A stretch of DNA of 64,000 nucleotides from Caldilineaceae bacterium. GTDB lineage: Bacteria; Chloroflexota; Anaerolineae; Caldilineales; Caldilineaceae. Where the stretch lies: positions 1 to 64,000 of the forward strand of contig JADLDO010000032.1 in NCBI GenBank assembly GCA_020846635.1, given 5' to 3'. The position numbers and the translations under genes were made by a program. The notes beneath the pieces were generated by a model that had not been told where the DNA came from, did no database searches, and worked only from the letters and a program-made list of their open reading frames with translations. This document shows positions 24,501 through 29,928 of the stretch, piece after piece. Within the stretch, counting starts at the first letter, position 1, and each line of letters starts with the position of its first letter.

Positions 24501-24501
24501 G
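15502..24501 (+). CDS. Terminal hybrid NRPS-PKS: TubC dock-C-A(Gly)-PCP-KS-AT-KR-ACP-TE
   Basis: 2999 residues. After a short repeated extension comes a TubC-type docking domain (from residue 11). C: HHIIAD at 217-222. A: TSGSTGKPKG from 694; hand-aligned code D-I-L-Q-L-G-M-V-W-K, close to the known glycine code D-I-L-Q-L-G-L-I-W-K. PCP: Ser 1081. KS: Cys 1318 in TACSSS. AT: Ser 1769 in GHSIG, with HAFH, so malonyl. KR: catalytic Tyr 2463 in YAAAN, but the cofactor motif at 2303-2310 is TGGLGDIA, lacking the third Gly. ACP: GGSSL, Ser 2623. TE from about 2690: nucleophile motif GYCMGG with Cys 2773 instead of Ser. I find no His where VPGxH is expected (the segment reads VRAYPAG). This is the release module; the product should end in a glycine-derived 4-amino-3-hydroxy- or 3-oxo-butyryl unit. 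Confidence 0.97.
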   Translation: MTGADMAVADMTIAELFAHLHRLDVQLWVDGDRLRLNAPQGVLTPELSAELVKRKAELILFLKRARSAADAPTLPLKPAPRDQELPLSFAQQRLWFLNQMESGNIAYNLASSIQLRGVVNRPALEQAMNAVIQRHEILRTTFGVAGGEPVQRIAPAEARTLPVVDLSHLPKREREREVEQLTQAASHTPFHLAEGPLFALTLICLDTAESLLLLRMHHIIADGVSVEVLLHELGTFYEAFVRGERVSLSALPIQYADFAYWQRQWLQGSVLANQLAYWQKQLSGPLPVLELIPDHPRPAVQTFHGAKLPLLLPVSLSQAIKRLCHDEDVTLFMLMLAAFKALLFRYTGQTDLIVGSPLAGRARVETQGLIGCFINILPFRTDLSGDPTFRELLKRVREVATGAYAHQDIPFEKLVESVSHERDVSRSPLFQVMFLQHTPMRARHIGDLSLTPALVDNGAAMFELTMNLLEAGDQLALLLEYNTDLFDAATMQRLLGHFQVLLEGIVAEPDQRIAQLPLLPEAERRQLLVEWNQTAADYPRRHCLHHLFEAQVERSPQVIALVCGREALTYQALNQRANHLAHYLQRLGVGPGSLVAICTDRSAEMLVGLLGILKTGAAYLPLDPTYPKERLAFMLEDAAVAFLLTQEPLLDELPQSAAHAICLDRDWATIAADSSTENPASGAAPETLAYVIYTSGSTGKPKGVQLPHRSVVNFLTSMQQRPGLTGGDTLLAVTTLSFDIAVLELFLPLTVGAKVVIASREVAADGSQLAQLLSDSQATVMQATPVTWRLLLESGWTGNPTLKVLCGGEALPRDLADRLLDQCASLWNMYGPTETTVWSMVYPVGPGVGPVPVGRPIANTQIYILDDQNQPVPIGVPGHLYIGGDGLAAGYLKRPELTAERFVPSLFDPSRLIYKTGDIARYLPDGNIEFLGRADHQVKVRGFRIELGEIEAQLVRHPTVRQAAVIVREDEPGDKRLVAYIVPEEDRSLAPDELRRALKEHLPDYMIPTAFVSLERLPLTPNNKVDRRALPAPESARPDLDTGFVAPQTEIEQLLATLWQETLKLDQVGVHDNFFDLGGHSLLLTQLHSKLKERLGSAVSIIKLFQYPTISTFATYLVGIGESTPLQPAPRPKRRPASMLHARGDERIAIIGLAGRFPQAKDISAFWQNLCDGVEGISFFSDEELRQDGADPALLRQPNFVNAKATLEDIELFDAAFFGLNPREAELIDPQHRLFLECAWAALESAGYDPETYQAPIGVFAGSTMNTYLMTNLVSNLGGLDAAGGYQVFVGNDKDFLPTRVSYKLNLRGPSVNIQTACSSSLVAVHQACQSLLRDECSMALAGGVSVSVPHKMGYLYQEGMILSPDGHCRAFDAGAKGTVSGEGVGIVVLKRLGDALADGDQIRAVIRGSAINNDGSLKIGYTAPSVEGQAEVIAMAQAAAEVEPESISYVEAHGTGTPLGDPIEIAALTQVFRAGTPHKGFCAIGSVKSNIGHLDAAAGVTGLIKTVLALQHKQIPPSLHFEKPNPEIDFENSPFYVNNRLADWQANGTPRRAGVSSFGIGGTNAHVVLEEAPEVLPKADARPWQALVLSARTATALEAATMNLVDHLKANPAVDLEAVAFTLQVGRRHFAHRRTLAVSDVDDAIGMLQKLDPNRVFTQVRDERDSHDPALVFMFPGQGAQYVEMGRGLYDAEPLFRREVDRCAELLQPALGLDLRQLLYPESDQLEASSEALRQTAITQPALFVIEYALAQLWISWGVRPKALIGHSIGEYVAACLAGVFSLGEALQLVAARGRLMQQLPRGEMLAVALPEQALLPLLNGDDVALAAVNASSLCVVSGPVEAIETLQRKLSDRQVECRLLHTSHAFHSPMMAPALEPFAQELAKISLHAPQIAFVSNVTGQWITPAEATDPNYWLKHTRQAVRFAEGLQTMLASEPKTILLEVGPGHSLSQLARQQPESPALAILASLRHPRSQQPDMALLMTTLGRLWLAGVQVDWRALYGEAQPRRVELPTYPFERQRYWIERDPNRPLANQAAQRMHRQADLADWFYAPSWQRAPLPAPASQAPLAEQRMTWLIFRDPSALGTELIQQLTAQGQEVISVEVGKRFREMDSHSYRIDPHNPADYDALFDALVRHEQSPDRLIHLWSVGSARKPQSPLRWDEEAQIMGFYSLLYLVQAFNRQEMNKPLDLFVLSSGLYDVRGDEELDPAHGTLPGICRVIPQEYPDIRCRVIDVVLPKARGAAMQQLGQQLLAEMTATSVDPTVAYRGEYRWVEAFAPLQLPSPAQSHIALREQGVYLITGGLGDIAFAIGAFLAQAVKARLLLTGRTVLPPRSEWETWLAAHRDNDSVSGRIRKVQALEEMGAEVLLAGADVADERQMAAVVAEAYSRFGALHGVIHAAGTVEMTLLSSLDHDVCAQQFNAKCQGLLVLAKVLQGKPLDFCFVTSSLSTTLGGLGYAAYAAANAYMDAFVQWHNQQHKQGNHQKSAGAWTLVNWDAWQSAGAASQQDEQANGLAGFAMTPAEGVETFRRILAAAPGSQVIVSTGDLGARFDHWVRRDATQEKSAQAETPQAAQIARVNRQAYVAPRNEREEALAGIWREILGMQEIGVHENFFDLGGSSLVAVRLFDKIERKFSAKLPLATLFDAQTIAQLAELLEDVAVPEEENKQASPHDAERRERKVINGWSPLVAIQPNGSRPPLFCVHAAGGNVVLYRDMARHLDADQPIYGLQAQGLDGRAPVLESVEEMASLYVRHVKTLQPHGPYFLAGYCMGGSVALEMAQQLRAQGDKVALVAMFETYNWRNMKIDARFATSYFVMQKILFHARNFMLLDTVEKKIFLNEKFKVLQDRRDVIAGSLLMRFGRRGAQSVEADDSLLPAKVWKTNDQAAMDYQPRLYPGKITHFRPMKEYAIHRGPELGWDTLAAEVETHWVRAYPAGMFVEPFVASLAELIQACIDQAKSETALTGEAVQGDDQHTQSHLLQVQTADSAPRPSLAA
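15505..15549 (+). repeat. Three 15-bp tandem units at the 5' end of the terminal NRPS-PKS gene
   Basis: Units 15505-15519, 15520-15534 and 15535-15549 share GCGGATATG or a variant. They encode [10 protein letters not shown] and TIAEL. In-frame ATG codons therefore occur at 15502, 15517 and 15532. The docking domain itself begins at the third. Confidence 0.7.
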
Positions 24502-25384
24502 CCGGATGGCGCGCCGCCAACGCGCCCGAAGCGAACGTGTATGGCCGATTCTGGAGCGCGCCGGTCGTCCACCGGATGGGTGGCCCGGCTGGCCGGAAGG
24601 GCGTCGCTTTGCATTGGTACTCGTACACGATGTCGAATTGGCTGTGGGGCAAAGTCGCTGTCTCCAGCTTATGCAGCTAGAACAGGCGTTGGGCTTCCGC
24701 TCCGTATTCAATTTTGTGCCGGAGCGCTACCGGGTTGACCCGGAGCTGCGCGCAACGCTGGCGCGCAATGGGTTCGAAGTGGGTGTTCACGGCCTGCTGC
24801 ATGACGGCAAACTTTTCGAGTCGAGGGCAATCTTCCTGGCGCGCGCCCAGCGCATCAACCAGTACCTCAGAGAATGGCAAGCCGTGGGCTTCTGCTCGCC
24901 ATCGAGCCACCATCAGCTAGATTGGATGCATGATCTAGATATTGAGTATGACTCGTCAACCTTTGATACAGACCCCTTTGAGCCGCAGCCGGACGGTCTG
25001 GAATCGATCTTTCCCCTGTGGATCGCCGGTGAACCACCCGGTACCGGCTTTGTGGAATTTCCCTATACACTTGTACAGGACTATACACTCTTTATCTTGC
25101 TGGGTGAGAAGACAAACGACATCTGGAAGCGCAAACTATGTTGGATTGCGGACAAGGGCGGTTTGGCTTTTTTGATCACCCACCCAGACTATATGAGCTT
25201 TGCGGGGAGTTCACCCAGCTTTCAAGAATACCCGGTCGAACTCTATCGAGAGTTTTTGGAGCATGTACAGACTGCCTATGAGGGTCAATATTGGCACGCC
25301 TTGCCCCGCGAGGTGGCAAGTTTTTGCCACGGTCAACATTTGCGTGGGCAAGCGGCAAACTTGCTCCAGCATAGTCGCGCGTAA
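24422..25384 (+). CDS. Polysaccharide-deacetylase-like protein (NodB-fold family)
   Basis: 320 residues from GTG 24422 or 319 from ATG 24425; GGGGAGG at 24405 serves either. The 5' end overlaps the upstream gene by about 80 bases, so it is co-transcribed and probably coupled. An Arg-rich N terminus (18-40) precedes the domain. HDVE at 69-72 replaces the usual HDVD, and GVHGLLHDG at 121-129 supplies two His (123, 127), as in NodB metal sites. EYDSSTFDTDPFEPQPDG and the later ITHPDYM are hallmarks of a subfamily often found in polysaccharide loci. Its substrate here is unknown. The location suggests a role in modifying or releasing the PKS-NRPS product, but it could act on a glycan. Confidence 0.8.
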   Translation: MMTSIRNRIYYKFKPLIPRRAQVWLRSRMARRQRARSERVWPILERAGRPPDGWPGWPEGRRFALVLVHDVELAVGQSRCLQLMQLEQALGFRSVFNFVPERYRVDPELRATLARNGFEVGVHGLLHDGKLFESRAIFLARAQRINQYLREWQAVGFCSPSSHHQLDWMHDLDIEYDSSTFDTDPFEPQPDGLESIFPLWIAGEPPGTGFVEFPYTLVQDYTLFILLGEKTNDIWKRKLCWIADKGGLAFLITHPDYMSFAGSSPSFQEYPVELYREFLEHVQTAYEGQYWHALPREVASFCHGQHLRGQAANLLQHSRA

Positions 25385-25444
25385 AAAGTCCTCGTGTGAA
25401 GTAGGCTGCAAGGAAGCTTGTAGAGGTTGAAGGAGCGTATCCCA

Positions 25445-26434
25445 GTGAAACGTATCAACGTTATACTTTTGGCAATCGCAATCATTGGAGCCGGTGCCTA
25501 CTACTATTGGGGATTGCGTCCCAGGGCAATGGCGGCTGATGTCGCTTTGGCTTCCGCTCCACTATCCATGCCTCAAACTGACCTGCGCGTAAGCAATGAC
25601 ATCTTCATCATTGGGGTTGTTGTGCCTGTGCGACATGCTTCGCTCAGTATGGGCACAGCCGGTAAGATTGATGAGATTTTGGTCAAGGAAGGAGATGTGG
25701 TCGAAGCTGGTCAGCCGCTGCTGCGCTTGGTAAGCGACCAGCAGGCAGTTGCCGTTACACAAGCTGAAGCCGATCTACGCGCTGCACAGGCAAACTTGGC
25801 AAAGTTGCAAGCGGGTCCCGTTTCCGAGACAGTTACTGTGGCACAAGCAGCAGTAGATATTGCTCAAGCGAACCTAGCAAAGATCAGCGCGGATGCACAG
25901 GACCTCACCCTGGCTTCTTCTCAGTTGGCCGTCAATAAGGCCACTGCGGAGGCAGAGGTGCGGCGCGCTCAGGCTGAACTGGATCTGCTTCAAAGCGGTA
26001 CGCGCGCCGAGGATATTGCTGCTGGTGAAGCAGCAGTAGCTTCCGCCGAAGCAGACCTGCAAACGAAACAGCTTGAGCTGGCAGTGAGTGAACTCCGGGC
26101 TCCCTTTGCAGGCACAATTGCATCTGTTGATTTTGAAGTAGGTGAATACGTCGATCCAGATAGCGTGGTGCTCACGATTGCCGACCTGGCACAGTGGCAG
26201 GTTCAAAGCAATGAACTGGATGAACTCAACGTGGTCAATGTCCAGGTTGGCGATGAGGTTACGATTGCCTTTGACGCAATTCCAGGTTTGGAATTGACGG
26301 GTACGTTGGCGCATATTAAACCGCTGGGCACGTACGATGACGGTCATGTTACTTATACCGTCATCGTTGTGCCCAACGAGCGCGACCCTGGCGTGTACTG
26401 GAATATGACTGCTCAACTAACGATCAAGAATTAG
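25445..26434 (+). CDS. HlyD/MacA-type membrane fusion (adaptor) protein
   Basis: AAGGAG (25430-25435) lies 9 bases before GTG 25445, which is preferred over TTG 25427; 329 residues. The N terminus KRINVILLAIAIIGAG is a membrane anchor. A biotinyl-lipoyl-like half-domain (GKIDEILVKEGDVVEAGQPL) is followed by a long Ala/Glu/Gln-rich coiled-coil hairpin (about 90-205), the second half-domain (APFAGTIASVDFEVGEYV), and a beta-barrel region. Such adaptors pair with ABC or other exporters, but no permease or ATPase gene follows because the strand switches after its stop. As last gene of the biosynthetic block it probably helps export the product with a partner encoded elsewhere. Confidence 0.82.
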   Translation: MKRINVILLAIAIIGAGAYYYWGLRPRAMAADVALASAPLSMPQTDLRVSNDIFIIGVVVPVRHASLSMGTAGKIDEILVKEGDVVEAGQPLLRLVSDQQAVAVTQAEADLRAAQANLAKLQAGPVSETVTVAQAAVDIAQANLAKISADAQDLTLASSQLAVNKATAEAEVRRAQAELDLLQSGTRAEDIAAGEAAVASAEADLQTKQLELAVSELRAPFAGTIASVDFEVGEYVDPDSVVLTIADLAQWQVQSNELDELNVVNVQVGDEVTIAFDAIPGLELTGTLAHIKPLGTYDDGHVTYTVIVVPNERDPGVYWNMTAQLTIKN

Positions 26435-26440
26435 CTTTCA

Positions 26441-27409
26441 TTACGGGCCGGTGTGTACGGTGCTGATGGTGACGTCATCGACGTACAAAGTAGCAGGATT
26501 CGGTAATAGCCCTTTACCATAGTTGTTGATGCTCCAGTTCTGGATGCCTCCGGGGAACTTGGTGCGTACATTTTGGACATCGTAGAGCAACACCCCGTCT
26601 CGCCAGACAGTAATCTGCCCGTCAAATCCTTCAGATTGCTTCAGGTAGATTTCCAGCTTGAACCATTTGCCCACTGGCAAGAGCGCTTCTGCTTGCTCAT
26701 ACTTTCGTACCGCAATACCATCACCGGCTTGGGGACCAGCGATTGGACCTTTCCATACCAACATCACCCCCATGTTGCCGCTTTTATCGTTGCGGACATC
26801 CAACTTCCAGAACAGACCTGATTCGCCATTTAGTTTCGACTTAAATTGCATGATGTTCCAGAAAGTGCCGACCTGGGTCTTTTGGGGAATATAGAACCAT
26901 GCACTGTAGTACAAGGGATACCCGCTGGCAGGTTCTGCCTTGCGGAATTGGCGACAGCCTGCCTCCTGGCGCGAGTCTATGGTCATTTTCATAGAATAGC
27001 TTCCCGAATGGGCTTGCTCAGTGCCAACCCCGTTGGCGGGTCGATAGCAGAGTCCTGAATCAATATCAGTGGCTGAACCATTATTAGTTCCCCACTGAGA
27101 AAGATCGGCAGTTTCCATGTCTGCCTGCCACACCACGCCCGCCGGCAGGACGGTCTCATCCGTCTGGGCGATTGGCTCCGCCTCGTCTGCGGGGTTGTCT
27201 GTTGAAACTGAAGGCAGGAACAAAATCGCCGGCTCTGTCGCAGGCTCGGCTTGTGCTACTACCGGCTTGCTCAGGGTAGCACAGAGCAGCAATCCCAAAA
27301 TCATAGCTATCAAAATTAGAGGGCGAGAGAGACTCATGCCCCTATGGACAAATTGGCGTCCATCGTTCAAACATCCAACGGTCCATGCACTACTCTTTCC
27401 AACGTGCAT
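26441..27409 (-). CDS. Secreted jelly-roll protein, polysaccharide-lyase/LamG-like
   Basis: Start ambiguous: ATG 27409 has GGAG 6 bases upstream; ATG 27337 would begin right at the signal peptide (MSLSRPLILIAMILGLLLCA...VVAQA); the frame is open to 27448. After the signal peptide comes ILFLPSVS and an acidic linker, then a beta-rich domain of about 220 residues (YYSAWFYIPQ, FWNIMQFKS, GKWFKLEIYLKQ, ITVWRDGVLLYD, YVDDVTIST). This pattern is typical of heparin-lyase-like/LamG-like jelly rolls that bind or cut polysaccharide. No catalytic residues can be assigned. It ends 6 bases from the convergent HlyD-like gene. Confidence 0.65.
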   Translation of the reverse strand: MHVGKSSAWTVGCLNDGRQFVHRGMSLSRPLILIAMILGLLLCATLSKPVVAQAEPATEPAILFLPSVSTDNPADEAEPIAQTDETVLPAGVVWQADMETADLSQWGTNNGSATDIDSGLCYRPANGVGTEQAHSGSYSMKMTIDSRQEAGCRQFRKAEPASGYPLYYSAWFYIPQKTQVGTFWNIMQFKSKLNGESGLFWKLDVRNDKSGNMGVMLVWKGPIAGPQAGDGIAVRKYEQAEALLPVGKWFKLEIYLKQSEGFDGQITVWRDGVLLYDVQNVRTKFPGGIQNWSINNYGKGLLPNPATLYVDDVTISTVHTGP

Positions 27410-27947
27410 TGTTTTCTCCATGTCTAGCTTACCAGCAGCGCGATCCATAAGACGAGTCGGGCAAATGCCACGCGCTCGCTGCTAATCGGCATTCAAGTGT
27501 TTATGGGATACAGCATAGAGATATTGGGGTAAAGCATCATGAAGCAGAAGACTGAATTCGCGATCATCCTATTGTCGTAAATTGTTGCGGCAATGGCATC
27601 CGAGAAGTCGCTCCTACATTCCTCACAGTGCAAACCCTTATGGATCGCTGGAATATCCCTGGCCGTTGTGTGGATTTGAGTGGCAAAATGGGGGAGCGGG
27701 TTGAAATCCGATTGCTCTACAGAGTGCCTTTGCCCGGCAAAGCAACGTGCCACTAACGACGGCCGCGCTGTCATTGTGCCGATGGTAAGCGAGACAGAGC
27801 AATGAGCAAAATTTCACAATCAACGGCGCTACAGGAGCTGGCAGAAGTGCTGTGGTCTATGGGCGCGGTGTCACAGGGAAAACGGCGGGGAGGGGAGAGG
27901 GTTAGCGGTGGCGAAGCGTAGAAGAAGAGGGTGAGTAGGCTGCTTTT
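27410..27947. other. Non-coding stretch without a convincing gene
   Basis: About 500 bases between the jelly-roll protein gene and the histidine kinase gene, both on the - strand. It should contain the promoter of the former and the 3' end of the latter. Only short frames occur; one of about 40 codons begins at ATG 27802 (+) but shows no recognisable features. No strong hairpin was seen. Confidence 0.5.
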
Positions 27948-29807
27948 CTATGCAGATTGAGGGTGCAGCGCTTCATGCAGCGCAAGGGCCAACTGCTCCA
28001 GCGTCGGTGGCTTGGGCAGCCAGCTAATTTGGCCTCCACTGAGCAACTGCTCCAATTCAGATTCCTGCAGGGGACGCCCGCTCAAAACTACCACTGGTTG
28101 GCTCCAACCGTGGGCGCGCAAGCTCTGGATCAACGCCTCGCCGCTCATGAGGGGCATGAGCAGATCGCTCAAAATCAGGCTGACCTTGTGACCCTCTTGG
28201 GCCATAAGTCTTGTGGCATGCTCTCCGTTCCGCGCCTCCAGCACTTGGTACTCTAGCTGTTGAAGTGTCGAAACGAGAGCCGCGGAGAGAACACTGTTAT
28301 CCTCCACCACCAGGATACATTCCCCATGACCATGAGGGACTCCCTCTGTTTCCGCGGCGACGGGCGCGGGCGGCGCAACAGAGAGCGCCGAGAGATAGAG
28401 CGAGAAGGTTGTCCCTTTGCCAACCTCGCTGGTGATGTCGATCTCACCTTCATGCTGTTTGATAATGCCCCAAACTTGAGCAAGCCCCAACCCACTCCCG
28501 GCTCCCACCCCTTTGGTTGTAAAGAAGGGTTCAAAGAGATGGGGGAGATCCCGGGGGGAAATCCCGGTGCCGGTATCGCTCACCGCGATACGCAGCCACG
28601 GGCCTGGGGCCAAAGTGCCGGAAGCCAGCGCGGGGGAGTTGCTATCCGCCAGGATGTGCGAGAGCAGAATCCGCAGTTCGCCCCCATTGGGCATGGCGTC
28701 ACGCGCGTTGAAGGCGAGGTTGAGCAGCACCTGCTGGATGCGCGAGGGATCGATGTCAACGACATCATCGATCCCGGTCTGAAGCGACTTCTCAGTCTCA
28801 AGCGTGATCAGAATGTTCTCTGGCAAGGTGTGCTGCAACAGTTCAACAAACTGCTGCAAGAAGTGAGTGAGTGTCGTGGCGTTGCGCGTAATGGCAGTGC
28901 GGCGGCTGAAGTCGAGAATTTGCTGAATGAGATGCGTTGCGCGGCTCGTCTGGTCAACAATAACGCCCATCCGCGCCTGGAGATTGGCAGGCAGGTCCGC
29001 AGCCCGGCTCACCAGTTGGGCATAGAGCGTGATCGCGGCCAAGATGTTGTTGAAATCATGGGCAATGCCCGCGGCCAACTGCCCGACGACGGCGAGTCGT
29101 TCTTGTTTTACCATCTGTGCTTGTGTCTGGCGCAGATCGACCAGCGTTGTTTCCAATTGGCTGCGAACCTTCCGCTCCTCGTCTTCTAGGGCAACGCGCT
29201 CGGAAATATCGCTGATGGTGGTGCGGATATAGCGCTTGCTCTCCAGATTGCCGGTGGCATCGCTTGCGTTCAAAATACTGGGGGTAATAGCCGCATCCAT
29301 CTGCACATAAAATGCTGTTCCGTCGGCGCGCCTCATCCGCAGTTCACAGCGTTGGGGGCTCTGCGTGGCAAGCAACTGCTTGCGATAGCCGTGGAAGATC
29401 GGTTGATCCTCCGCGACGATGAGTTGCAGGATCGACTGCTCCAGCAAGCGATCGCGCAGGATGCCTAGCAGCGTGGTTGCGGTGCGATTGGCTTCGACAA
29501 TAATGCCCTCATGGGTGAGGGTGAGATAGCCGACAGGCGCTTGGTTGTAGAGAATACTGGTGTATTCGAGGAGGTCAAAATAGCGGGCGCGGGCGCTCTC
29601 CAACTCCGACCGGGTACGCCGCAGCTCCTCATTCTGTACCTCCAGTTCGTTCTGATAGAGACGTACTTTGTGGAGCAGTTGCTGGGAGGCGCTGGGGGAT
29701 AGCTTGTCGGAAGTGGCAGCCGTGTCGGGGCTTAGGCGGCGCATGACCTTCTTGACGCGCTGGCGCAAATCGTTCAAGTGGCTGGGGCCGGGATTGCCTA
29801 CCTGCAT
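27948..29807 (-). CDS. Hybrid histidine kinase: PAS-HisKA-HATPase-receiver
   Basis: 619 residues; AAGGA lies 7 bases before the ATG. A short coiled coil (about 45-80) leads into a PAS domain (about 85-205, YLTLTHEGIIVEANRTA), a second coiled coil, a HisKA box GIAHDFNN with phospho-acceptor His 250, an HATPase domain (NLAFNARDAM, DTGTGIS, GSGLGLAQVWG) and a C-terminal receiver (ILVVEDN, phospho-acceptor Asp 548 in SDLLMP). There are no transmembrane segments, so it is a cytoplasmic sensor. HDFNN with a fused receiver is typical of NtrB-like hybrid kinases. No partner regulator is next to it, so its targets are unknown; it is the only evident regulatory gene in the window. Confidence 0.93.
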   Translation of the reverse strand: MQVGNPGPSHLNDLRQRVKKVMRRLSPDTAATSDKLSPSASQQLLHKVRLYQNELEVQNEELRRTRSELESARARYFDLLEYTSILYNQAPVGYLTLTHEGIIVEANRTATTLLGILRDRLLEQSILQLIVAEDQPIFHGYRKQLLATQSPQRCELRMRRADGTAFYVQMDAAITPSILNASDATGNLESKRYIRTTISDISERVALEDEERKVRSQLETTLVDLRQTQAQMVKQERLAVVGQLAAGIAHDFNNILAAITLYAQLVSRAADLPANLQARMGVIVDQTSRATHLIQQILDFSRRTAITRNATTLTHFLQQFVELLQHTLPENILITLETEKSLQTGIDDVVDIDPSRIQQVLLNLAFNARDAMPNGGELRILLSHILADSNSPALASGTLAPGPWLRIAVSDTGTGISPRDLPHLFEPFFTTKGVGAGSGLGLAQVWGIIKQHEGEIDITSEVGKGTTFSLYLSALSVAPPAPVAAETEGVPHGHGECILVVEDNSVLSAALVSTLQQLEYQVLEARNGEHATRLMAQEGHKVSLILSDLLMPLMSGEALIQSLRAHGWSQPVVVLSGRPLQESELEQLLSGGQISWLPKPPTLEQLALALHEALHPQSA

Positions 29808-29904
29808 GTTGATTTCCTTGTGGCAAGGGTGATGCTAGACGATACGTGTGCCACACCGCTGGTAGATTGGCTCAAGTGCTTATCCTGCCTTTGTGATCCA
29901 TAAA

Positions 29905-29928
29905 CTGCTACTCATCCTGCTACTCATC
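29905..29928 (-). repeat. 12-bp tandem duplication spanning a stop codon
   Basis: CTGCTACTCATC occurs twice in a row (29905-29916, 29917-29928). On the - strand each copy carries GATGAGTAG, and the second-listed copy contains the actual stop of the upstream gene (29920-29922). The duplicate stop is in the same frame. Confidence 0.8.

Noticed and set aside
27802-27921. Small + strand frame of about 40 codons
   Set aside because: No clear ribosome site, no conserved-looking features; mentioned only as part of the intergenic region.
28260-29189. + strand frame of 309 codons
   Set aside because: Antisense to the conserved HisKA/HATPase coding region of the histidine kinase; no domain recognised.
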